Source of the DNA: Planctomycetaceae bacterium UBA6894
Lineage (GTDB): Bacteria; Planctomycetota; Planctomycetia; Gemmatales; Gemmataceae
DNA: 11,128 nucleotides
Reading direction: 5' to 3'
Assembly (NCBI GenBank): GCA_002451275.1
Contig: DKBS01000126.1
Span: 1 to 11,128 of the forward strand
Shown: positions 1 to 6,241 of the stretch, in pieces
Layout: each line of letters opens with the position of its first letter
Numbering within the stretch: position 1 is the first letter of the stretch
Made by a program: the position numbers and the translations under genes
Notes under the pieces: generated by a model
Seen by the model: the letters and a program-made list of their open reading frames with translations, nothing else
Told to the model about the DNA's origin: nothing
The model's database searches: none

Positions 1-45
1 CGGACCCGGCCCGGGCCCAGCGTCTTTTTGATTGTTGGGCTATTT
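1..45. other. Window edge: GC-rich palindrome and T-run
   Basis: The first 45 bases hold no gene. A perfect 10-base palindrome (GGCCCGGGCC, 8-17) is followed by a five-T run (26-30 region) on the plus strand. This is compatible with the tail of a rho-independent terminator of a plus-strand gene lying left of the window. The rest of any hairpin would lie outside, so this is only a possibility. The EF-hand gene on the minus strand also ends here. Confidence 0.25.
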
Positions 46-1560
46 TCAGCGACCGTTGCCGGAGGGGGTTGGGGCACCACCGGCCGGTGTGGTGCCCGGG
101 GGGCCAAAGCCGCCCCGTCCGCCACGCGATCCCCTGCCTCCCGTGGAGCCTTCACTGCCCGGGGGCCCGCTGCCGGGGCCGTTCATCCCGCGCGGACCCC
201 GCATGCTCTCGCCGCCCGGGCCACCCATGCTTCGGTCCCCACGGCTACCGCGTTCGCCCCTGCCGCCACGTTCTCCTCTGCCATTTTCCGAAGGGGTGGT
301 GGAGCCGCTGGCGGCGGCTTTTTCCCGTTCCTTCATGCGCATTTCGCGGAATTTCTCGCGTTCCTTTTCCCGCTCGGCCGGATCTCCACCCCCGGGTGGA
401 CCGCCACGGTCGCCGCCCCAGCCCCTGCCGCCACCCCAGCCTCCTCCTCCGCCACCCCAGCCGCCCCCGTTGCCTTGCATTTGGCTTGGGGCCATGGCAC
501 CCTCGGGAAGCGCACCAACCAGCCCGGGACTTTCCTGGACTTTGCGTTTGCGTTCAGCAATGCGGGTGGGGATGAGTGCTTCATCCACCGTCACCAACCC
601 GTCACCATTCTCATCGATGTCGCGGAATTCGCCAGCTGTTTTGCCGCCTTTTTTCCATTCATACAGGCCGACTTGGGCATCTTTGTCGGTATCGAGCTTG
701 CTGAACCATTCGGGCAGTTCCTTGGGCAGGCTACCCGCGCGGTAGACCGCCACCTTGCGCTCGCTTTCGGGTACGGGGATGACAAATCCTCCCATGCCGC
801 CGAAATTGCCGCTAGCGAACTGCTGCTTGGTGTATTCGGTGAACTCCGCCAGGTTCACCTTGCCGTCCTTGTCGGTGTCAACCGTGGCCAAAGCGTCTTT
901 TAGGGGACTTTGGAGCTCGCCATCGTTGATAAAGCTATTCTTGTCGGTGTCTAGTTCGGCAAAGCGGTTCTTGGCAAATTCTTCCGGATTGAATGGAGGA
1001 AAACCGCCGCCGGGCGGGCCGTTAAAGGTCATCACCTGAGGCTGCCCACCCGGTCCGCTGGATACCACCATGGTGGCTCCGGTCGCTCCTGGCGCGCCGG
1101 GTGCACCCCCGCCGGGGGGCCCGCCAAAGCGCATGCCTCCATTGGCCTGCATCTCGGCGAAGCGTTCTTTCATGAAACCCGCGAACTGTTCCCGGGTGAC
1201 CTGGCCGGAGGTGATGCCGTTCTTGGCGGCCCACGCCGCCAGCTTGGAAGAGGCCTCGGGGTCACGCTGGGATTTGTATTCACTGATGGTAAGGGTGGGT
1301 TTGCCGTTGGCGGTTCGGTCGAACATCATGTTGGCGATCGCGCTGGGGTCAAAACCACCACCGCCAGGACCGCCCATCCCGGGCCTGCCAAAGCCACCGC
1401 CACCACCCGGCCCCCCAGGGAATCCTCCCCCGCCTCCAGGGAATCCACCTCCTCCTGGTCCCCCTGGGAAACCTCCGCCCCCTGGCGGAAACTGGGCAAA
1501 CACCTGGGAGCAGCAGGCGATCAAGGCTGCGAGGCCAAGCGATCCGGTCAGTTTGCGCAT
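46..1560 (-). CDS. Secreted EF-hand protein with Gly-rich and Arg/Gly-rich segments
   Basis: Predicted exported calcium-binding protein of 504 residues. The start is the ATG at 1558-1560: it follows a GAGGG ribosome site 7 bases upstream and begins a clear signal peptide (MRKLTGSLGLAALIACCSQVFA|Q, cleavage near 22). The open frame extends to 2004, but that extension has no coding character and runs into the divergent gene. Residues 24-69 are GGFPGG-type repeats. Four EF-hand loops are visible: 204-215 (DTDKNSFINDGE), 228-239 (DTDKDGKVNLAE), 290-301 (DTDKDAQVGLYE) and 316-327 (DENGDGLVTVDE). The second and fourth look most canonical. A fifth, degenerate one may lie near the start of the folded part. 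The tail from about 365 is Gly/Trp-rich, then a short highly charged helix, then Arg/Gly-rich. L-I-A-C at 13-16 also fits a lipobox, so a lipoprotein is possible. EF-hand assignment is firm; the role is unknown, perhaps a calcium-dependent scaffold at the surface. Confidence 0.88.
   Translation of the reverse strand: MRKLTGSLGLAALIACCSQVFAQFPPGGGGFPGGPGGGGFPGGGGGFPGGPGGGGGFGRPGMGGPGGGGFDPSAIANMMFDRTANGKPTLTISEYKSQRDPEASSKLAAWAAKNGITSGQVTREQFAGFMKERFAEMQANGGMRFGGPPGGGAPGAPGATGATMVVSSGPGGQPQVMTFNGPPGGGFPPFNPEEFAKNRFAELDTDKNSFINDGELQSPLKDALATVDTDKDGKVNLAEFTEYTKQQFASGNFGGMGGFVIPVPESERKVAVYRAGSLPKELPEWFSKLDTDKDAQVGLYEWKKGGKTAGEFRDIDENGDGLVTVDEALIPTRIAERKRKVQESPGLVGALPEGAMAPSQMQGNGGGWGGGGGGWGGGRGWGGDRGGPPGGGDPAEREKEREKFREMRMKEREKAAASGSTTPSENGRGERGGRGERGSRGDRSMGGPGGESMRGPRGMNGPGSGPPGSEGSTGGRGSRGGRGGFGPPGTTPAGGAPTPSGNGR
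1354..1491 (-). repeat. Low-complexity GGFPGG-coding tandem repeat
   Basis: These bases encode residues 24-69 of the EF-hand protein, an imperfect repetition of the units FPGGPGGGG and FPGGGGG just after the signal peptide. At DNA level it is a run of C-rich plus-strand triplets (CCACCT, CCCCCTGG and similar). The unit length varies, so copy number could change by slippage. It is a protein-coding repeat, not a CRISPR or mobile repeat. Confidence 0.75.
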
Positions 1561-1602
1561 GGTCACACCCTCAAAAGGCGTGTTAATGAAAGGATTATCA
1601 TA

Positions 1603-1632
1603 AATATCGTTACGATCGACTCGATCTATCAA
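1603..1632 (-). promoter_or_regulatory. Candidate promoter of the EF-hand gene
   Basis: Reading the minus strand, TTGATA (1632-1627) and GATATT (1608-1603) are separated by 18 bases. This lies in the only AT-rich stretch of the divergent region and would give a leader of about 35 bases before the ATG at 1560. The match to the sigma-70 consensus is moderate, and planctomycete promoters are poorly defined, so this is tentative. Confidence 0.35.
1606..1626. promoter_or_regulatory. Two overlapping inverted repeats, possible operator
   Basis: ATCGT-T-ACGAT (1606-1616) has 5-base arms around one central base. GATCGA-C-TCGATC (1614-1626) has 6-base arms around one central base. They overlap by three bases and fill the spacer of the candidate minus-strand promoter, between two divergent genes. 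That is where a dimeric repressor or activator often binds. The symmetry is directly visible; the regulatory role is inference. Confidence 0.4.
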
Positions 1633-1761
1633 GTGTAAATATACATCACGCCCACACTCAATTCCAATCGGTCCCCCAAAGTTCCCCCGCTTTAAAGGAA
1701 AGTGGAGCCGTGGAAACCCGGCCCACCCAGGGTTGTGCGGAACTTTTCCCCGGCGTTCTCC

Positions 1762-1773
1762 AGAAAGGAGGTG
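1762..1773 (+). promoter_or_regulatory. Long anti-Shine-Dalgarno match without an obvious gene
   Basis: AGAAAGGAGGTG is complementary over 12 bases to the usual 3' tail of bacterial 16S rRNA. It lies 62 bases before the ATG of the propeller gene, too far to serve it directly. The only start at normal spacing is an ATT at 1781 (7 bases), which opens a 47-codon frame to 1924 in a different frame from the propeller gene. It might be a leader-peptide site, a standby site or chance. Confidence 0.35.
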
Positions 1774-1835
1774 CCGCGCGATTGCTAAAGTGATGGGGAA
1801 GAAGCGAAGGGTGACAGTGGGGCTGGAGAAAAACC

Positions 1836-3194
1836 ATGGGGCGCAGGATTCGCACCACCGTGCTGGTGGCGGCTGTTGCCGGATTGATGGTGGCTTTGGC
1901 TCTGTGGATCCGCCGTCCCCGTGATTTCGCCGACGAGGCGTTGGTTCAGCAGGCGATGCAGGCTGGGCAGGCCAACGGGCTTGCTGAGGAATTACCAGGG
2001 GCATGGCCGCAGTGGCGCGGGCCCCGGCGGGATGGCCAAATCGATACCGCCAGCACCCGGGCCCTTTTGGCCGGCAAACCCACCAAGCGCTGGGAATCGG
2101 CTGTGGGGGAGGGGTATTCCTGCCCTGTCGTGGTGGAAGGCATGGTGATCATGCTCAGCCGCTCCGGCTCGGAGGAGGTGCTGCAGGCGCTGGACTCGCG
2201 CACCGGTGAGCGAATGTGGCGACACGCCTGGCCGACCGAATACACGAACGACTATGGACGCGGGCCCCGGGCCACTCCCACCGTTGCCGGGGGTAAGGTG
2301 TTCGCGTTGGGGGCGGCGGGAAGGCTGGAAGCGGTCAACCTTTCAGATGGCAAACCGGTTTGGCAAGCGGATGTGGTGGGCGGTTTGGCGACCGCGCCGC
2401 CGCGCTGGGGTTTCTCCGGTTCCCTCCTGGTGGCGGGAGACCTTGTGGTGGTGCAGGCCGGCCCGCCTTCCGGTGTGGTGGCCCTGGACCGCCGAACCGG
2501 CAGGGAAATCTGGCGCACAACCTCCGACCCGGCCGGTTACAGCTCGCCCCTGCTGGTGCGTTGCAAGGAAAGCTCGCATCTGGTTTCCCTGACCGGAAAA
2601 CGGCTGCTGGGCCTCGACCCGTTGTCCGGGGAGGTTTTGTGGCAGCAGGAGTGGCCCACCGAGTTCGAGGTGAACGCCGCAACCCCCCTGGTGTGGACGG
2701 TTCCCACGGAAACAGGGGAGACCCTCTACGCTTTTGTCACTTCCGGCTATGGTCGGGGGTGTTGCCTGGTGCGCGCGGACCGTGAGTCGGGTGGGAAATT
2801 CTGGAATGCCTCGGTGGTGTACCGCACCACGCGCCTGCGCAGCCATTTCGGGAGCCCGGTACGGATAGGTGACCTGATTTGCGGTTTCGATGAGCAGATG
2901 GTCACCGCGCTAGAGTGGCGCACCGGCGAGAAGCGCTGGAGCAAACGCGGCTACAAAAAGGGCACTGTTTTGGCTGCGGGCGAACACCTGCTGCTGCTGG
3001 GCGAGGAGGGGGAACTGGCCTTGGCCAAGCCGGAAGAGAAGGAACTGCGCGAGGTGTGGCGCATGCCCGCATTTGGTGAAGCCGGCCCCGCAGGCAAAAA
3101 GGCCTGGACCATGCCCGTGGTGGCGGAGGGCATGGTGCTGGTGCGGGATGAGGAAAAATTGGTGTGTCTGGAACTGTCGCCGGCCGGTAAATGA
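1836..3194 (+). CDS. Membrane-anchored PQQ-type beta-propeller protein
   Basis: Protein of 452 residues related to the PQQ-like/BamB-like beta-propeller superfamily. The ATG at 1836 has GGAG 7 bases upstream. Residues 1-6 are basic (MGRRIR) and 7-24 form one hydrophobic segment with no clear signal-peptidase site, so it is probably an N-terminal anchor with the propeller on the periplasmic side. WPQWRGP (57-63) is the motif that commonly opens planctomycete propellers of this kind. At least five blade signatures of the form A/G-L-D-x-x-T/S-G-x-x-x-W follow (for example ALDSRTGERMW, ALDRRTGREIW, GLDPLSGEVLW). Such proteins act as scaffolds or, less often, as quinoprotein enzymes. I see no catalytic set for a PQQ dehydrogenase, so binding or scaffolding is more likely. 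It diverges from the EF-hand gene and converges on the barrel gene. Fold assignment is firm; the role is not known. Confidence 0.9.
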   Translation: MGRRIRTTVLVAAVAGLMVALALWIRRPRDFADEALVQQAMQAGQANGLAEELPGAWPQWRGPRRDGQIDTASTRALLAGKPTKRWESAVGEGYSCPVVVEGMVIMLSRSGSEEVLQALDSRTGERMWRHAWPTEYTNDYGRGPRATPTVAGGKVFALGAAGRLEAVNLSDGKPVWQADVVGGLATAPPRWGFSGSLLVAGDLVVVQAGPPSGVVALDRRTGREIWRTTSDPAGYSSPLLVRCKESSHLVSLTGKRLLGLDPLSGEVLWQQEWPTEFEVNAATPLVWTVPTETGETLYAFVTSGYGRGCCLVRADRESGGKFWNASVVYRTTRLRSHFGSPVRIGDLICGFDEQMVTALEWRTGEKRWSKRGYKKGTVLAAGEHLLLLGEEGELALAKPEEKELREVWRMPAFGEAGPAGKKAWTMPVVAEGMVLVRDEEKLVCLELSPAGK

Positions 3195-3226
3195 GGATGC
3201 AGTAAGTCTTAGATATGGTGGAAAGC

Positions 3227-3259
3227 GCAAGAGGGGCAGCGTTTCGCTGTCCCCCTTGC
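3227..3259. terminator. Hairpin terminator between convergent genes
   Basis: Left arm 3227-3241 and right arm 3245-3259 form a 15-base stem with one G-T wobble and one A-C mismatch around a TTT loop. It starts 33 bases after the propeller stop and 28 bases from the barrel stop. Only short T-rich sequence follows on either strand (TTATT on plus, TTTCC on minus). It is probably a shared bidirectional terminator. Confidence 0.7.
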
Positions 3260-3286
3260 TTATTCAGCTAGACCGATGGCTTCGGC

Positions 3287-4552
3287 TCACCACTTGAACT
3301 GGCCGCCGAAGTTCAGGCCGTAAGCCCAGAAGTTGCCGATGTCCCAGGTGGGCAGGGGGGCCGCCGGGCCGGTGTAGGTGGTGGGGCCGCTGAAGGAAGC
3401 CGATTGGCTCGGGTTGATCAGGGGGCTGATCTGCTCGGCCGAACGGGCGGCCTGGCTGAGGTAAAACCCGCTGAATCCGATGAACAGGTTCAGCCTGGCC
3501 GTGACATCGTAGCCCACATTCATGCCCACCTCGGGAAGGACCGCGAAATTGGCATCCCGGTAGTTGCCCTCATTGCTCGGTTGTGCCAGATAACCGCCCG
3601 GGTAACCCAGGGGCATGCCCGGTGAGGAGGAGAACAGGTTCCCCAGTCCTGTCCCCGTGATCTTGATGTCGCTCGCCGTGGCGCCCAGCGCAACCTTGGT
3701 GTAGCCCTGCACCGTCCAACGGTCGAACCGGCCCGTGGCTTTCAGCCCCAACTGGCCGCCGTAAAAATTGTTGGTGGTGCTGAACCGGTCTGTGGTCATC
3801 AGATAAAGGGGATCGTAGGTTTGCCGACTGTAGGTGGAGAGGCTTGTGTATTCGTCGAGGATCACCCAGCGGAAGCCGGTGATGCCATCCAGCCGCCAGA
3901 CACTGCCTGTGGACAGGCGCATGGGCAGGTTAGCCTCGAAGCTCTGCAGGTCGATCGCGGTGCCTAGGCTGGCAGTGCCGGAGTAGGAACCGGGAACCGC
4001 CACTCCCGTGGAGTCTGGAACCCCGCCCAACTGGGCGTTGTTGAAGGCGATGCTGAGGGGTTGGGCGCCTGGCAGCCCGCTGTTGGTGAAGGTTCGGCTG
4101 TTGGTCTGCTGGCCTAGGAACAGGTAGCTCACCTCGAAACCCAGTGAGCGGTCGTCAGAGAGCCAGCCCCCCAGGCTGATGCGGGCGCCCGAACTGGCGC
4201 CAAATCCGATGTCGCCTCCCGCCAGGATCTGGGTTCCCGGCGCGCCAACCACGCCGGCACGCCCGCTGGGGCCGGTCACATCGGCGGGCCCGGTGGTGAG
4301 AATGGGCGGGGAGTTCTCGCCGGAAATCCACCAGAGCAGGTATTCCAGCCCGACATAGAAATTCGGATCCTTCAGATCCGTGGAGCATTGCAGCGGGCCG
4401 GACATGGCCGGCTCGTACCCGGGATTTGCCTCTAGGTTCCAGATGGGTGAAAGGCCGGTTTCCTGGGCAACCGCTTGCTGCCGGGAAACCACCAGGGCGG
4501 CCATTGCCAAAACCAATGTTATGCCCAATCGTTTGAAACCAGTGGCGCGCAT
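3287..4552 (-). CDS. BBP7-family outer-membrane beta-barrel protein
   Basis: Predicted outer-membrane beta-barrel of 421 residues, resembling the planctomycete-specific BBP7 (beta-barrel porin 7) family. The start is the ATG at 4550-4552, preceded 8 bases earlier by GGAGGG. The open frame continues 72 codons further upstream without coding character. Residues 1-29 are a signal peptide (basic start, LVLAMAALVV core, AVA|Q). The family's typical entry FYVGLEYLLWW comes at about 65, followed by a TTGP segment. The rest alternates polar and aromatic residues as in barrel strands (GFEVSYLFLG, FRWVILDEYT, YGGQLGLKATG, VGMNVGYDV, LFIGFSGFYL). The chain ends in ...GGQFKW, with the terminal aromatic residue expected for BAM-dependent insertion. 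Pore size and substrate cannot be read from the sequence. It lies downstream of the sulfatase on the same strand but 263 bases away, so it is probably transcribed separately. Confidence 0.88.
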   Translation of the reverse strand: MRATGFKRLGITLVLAMAALVVSRQQAVAQETGLSPIWNLEANPGYEPAMSGPLQCSTDLKDPNFYVGLEYLLWWISGENSPPILTTGPADVTGPSGRAGVVGAPGTQILAGGDIGFGASSGARISLGGWLSDDRSLGFEVSYLFLGQQTNSRTFTNSGLPGAQPLSIAFNNAQLGGVPDSTGVAVPGSYSGTASLGTAIDLQSFEANLPMRLSTGSVWRLDGITGFRWVILDEYTSLSTYSRQTYDPLYLMTTDRFSTTNNFYGGQLGLKATGRFDRWTVQGYTKVALGATASDIKITGTGLGNLFSSSPGMPLGYPGGYLAQPSNEGNYRDANFAVLPEVGMNVGYDVTARLNLFIGFSGFYLSQAARSAEQISPLINPSQSASFSGPTTYTGPAAPLPTWDIGNFWAYGLNFGGQFKW

Positions 4553-4580
4553 CGCGTTCACCCTCCAGCAGGTCCGACCG

Positions 4581-4611
4581 GATTCTCCTCCCGTGGCGCG
4601 GGAGGAGGATC
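4581..4611 (-). promoter_or_regulatory. Leader hairpin upstream of the barrel gene
   Basis: The arms 4581-4593 and 4599-4611 pair over 13 bases (one G-T wobble) around a 5-base loop. The stem lies 28 bases before the ATG at 4552 on the minus strand. One arm reads GGGAGGAG on the minus strand, itself a purine-rich ribosome-site look-alike, held in the stem. No T-run follows, so a stabilising or translational-control hairpin fits better than a terminator. Confidence 0.45.
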
Positions 4612-4766
4612 GTTTGCAATCTTCCTGATGTTCCGAATCGGCCGGACGGCGTGGCAGGGGGTTGTGAAGGTTTTTGATTTGACAAAGTTCGGCCCGCAGG
4701 TCTGACGCTTGTGCGCAGCCTGACGGAATGGCATGGCGTGCAGGAAATGCAATGCGCGCGGGCGGC

Positions 4767-4799
4767 ACCGGTCACCCGGGGGGCACCGGGTGTTCCGGT
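4767..4799 (-). terminator. Hairpin after the sulfatase gene
   Basis: ACCGG/CCGGT (4767-4771 with 4795-4799) and CACCCGG/CCGGGTG (4773-4779 with 4786-4792) stack around a small internal loop and a 6-base apical loop. The hairpin starts 16 bases beyond the sulfatase stop. No T-run follows on the minus strand, so it is a weak intrinsic terminator or an RNA 3'-end protector. Confidence 0.45.
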
Positions 4800-4815
4800 T
4801 ATGCGGGCCTGGCGA

Positions 4816-6135
4816 TCAGGGTTTCCACCAGGTGTTCAGTTTTCGCTCAAGTCGGGCAGCCGTATCCGGGTGGGACGCCAGGAGGTTGTTTTCCTCCAGG
4901 GGGTCGTCCTTCAGGAGGTACAACTCACGGCCGACACCGCGGCCGGGCTTTTTCTCGGCCTGCACGGTTGAGGGATTGGGGACCACCAGTTTCCAATCTC
5001 CATCCACCACATAGCGATAGGTCAGGCTGGCTTCGGGCTTGTCCAGGTCCACTGCATCGTGCAGGAAACACTCGCCAAACACGGGGCCGCGGTTTTTCAC
5101 AGCCTGGTCATCGAGCAGATTAATGCCTTGCATGGAAGGCGGCGGCGTCAGGCCTGCGGCGCGCAGCAGGGTGGTGGTGAGGTCGAGGCTGCTGACCGGG
5201 GTGTCGATGGATGCCGGCGGGATCTTGCCGGGTTGATGCAGGATGATCGGGGTGCGGAGTCCCGTGTCGTATTGCGACTGCTTGCTGTCCGCCCGGAATT
5301 GCGGTTTTTGCGGATCCTGTATCCAGCCATTGTCGGTCACATAGGCCACCAGGGTGTTGTCCTGCAGGCCGCGCTTTTCGAGCTGGCCCAGCAGATCGCC
5401 AATCGTCTCGTCAAACCACTCGCACATGGCCCAGTACTTGGCCACATGGAGTGAAGGGTGTTTGCCCCTGTATTTGGCCAGAAGCCGCTCCGGCGGATTG
5501 TGGGGCTGATGCGGCAGCATGGGGGCGTACCAGACAAAGAAGGGTTTACCGGCCGTTTTGGCCTCATCAAGGAAGCGGGTGATGGGTTCCAGGGTGCTGC
5601 GGCCGATCTCGAGCCCGGTGTCGCCGTGCCGGCCACCGCGGGCGGGGTCGCCATGGGTCATGGCGTGGGTGAAACCGGATGCCCTGGGGTCTCCCATCCA
5701 CCATTTACCGGTTTCCAGGGTCAGGTAACCGTGATCCTTGAGCAGGGCCGGCAGCCTGGGTTGCTGCTGCAGGAATCCCTGCATGCGGGCCACCTCGGCG
5801 AGGAACCTGGGATCCTTGTAGCGTTTGGCCTTGTCCACTCCGGCGGGCAGCGGTGGTTCATTTGCGGTGAGTTTGGTCTGGTGCGGGTACCGTCCGGTCA
5901 CCAGCGCGGACAGAGAGGGACTGCACAGGCTGCTGGGGACATATCCCTTGTTAAATTTTCTTCCTTTTTGCGCCATCCGGGCGAGGTTTGGCGTCTGGAT
6001 CGTGGGATGGCCCATGAAGCCATAATCGGTGAAGGCCTGGTCATCCGAGATGATCAGGATGATGTTGGGGGGAGCAGGATTCCCGGGGGCAACCGACGGG
6101 GTGATCACCAGGACGAGGGCCAAAAGAGCGGTCAT
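4816..6135 (-). CDS. Secreted sulfatase (alkaline-phosphatase superfamily)
   Basis: Formylglycine-type sulfatase of 439 residues, predicted to hydrolyse sulfate esters, probably on polysaccharides, outside the cytoplasm. The ATG at 6133-6135 is preferred: it opens a signal peptide (MTALLALVLVITPSVAPG). The longer frame to 6222 needs a TTG start. No clear ribosome site is seen. Metal-binding S-D-D is at 30-32. The active-site signature is C71-S-P-S-L75, then TGRYPHQ (80-86). C71 is the residue converted to formylglycine. Leu75 replaces the Arg of the classical C-x-P-x-R motif. GKWWMG in the middle and TDNGW further on provide the expected Lys and metal-binding Asp-Asn. The C-terminus (LLKDDPLEENNL...WWKP) is typical of the family. 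Length is normal for a small planctomycete sulfatase. Substrate is unknown. It is divergent from the selenoprotein gene. Confidence 0.93.
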   Translation of the reverse strand: MTALLALVLVITPSVAPGNPAPPNIILIISDDQAFTDYGFMGHPTIQTPNLARMAQKGRKFNKGYVPSSLCSPSLSALVTGRYPHQTKLTANEPPLPAGVDKAKRYKDPRFLAEVARMQGFLQQQPRLPALLKDHGYLTLETGKWWMGDPRASGFTHAMTHGDPARGGRHGDTGLEIGRSTLEPITRFLDEAKTAGKPFFVWYAPMLPHQPHNPPERLLAKYRGKHPSLHVAKYWAMCEWFDETIGDLLGQLEKRGLQDNTLVAYVTDNGWIQDPQKPQFRADSKQSQYDTGLRTPIILHQPGKIPPASIDTPVSSLDLTTTLLRAAGLTPPPSMQGINLLDDQAVKNRGPVFGECFLHDAVDLDKPEASLTYRYVVDGDWKLVVPNPSTVQAEKKPGRGVGRELYLLKDDPLEENNLLASHPDTAARLERKLNTWWKP

Positions 6136-6194
6136 GGGCGCAACCCAGGGTTGGGGGAAGAGGTTCAAGATTAACTGGCAAAAGTAACATTTTG

Positions 6195-6220
6195 GCCTGA
6201 GAATAGGAAGCAATTCAGGC
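6195..6220. promoter_or_regulatory. Inverted repeat between divergent sulfatase and selenoprotein genes
   Basis: GCCTGA (6195-6200) and TCAGGC (6215-6220) are perfect 6-base inverted arms, 14 bases apart. They lie in the 106-base gap that must hold both divergent promoters. This could be an operator for a dimeric regulator of one or both genes. No convincing -35/-10 pair could be fixed here. Confidence 0.3.
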
Positions 6221-6241
6221 AAGGGGCTAGTGGGGGTGACG

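Noticed and set aside
28..903. Plus-strand frames rich in Ala/Pro/Arg opposite the first EF-hand gene
   Set aside because: Shadows of the Gly-rich coding strand; the minus strand has a signal peptide, ribosome site and EF-hands.
1354..1491. Possible CRISPR or tandem DNA repeat array
   Set aside because: Units are short, variable and in frame as GGFPGG-type coding repeats, with no spacers.
1561..2004. 148-residue N-terminal extension of the first EF-hand protein
   Set aside because: It lacks coding character, overlaps the propeller gene antisense, and would bury a good signal peptide and ribosome site.
5458..6174. 238-codon plus-strand frame opposite the sulfatase
   Set aside because: No recognisable domain; the minus strand encodes the complete sulfatase signature.
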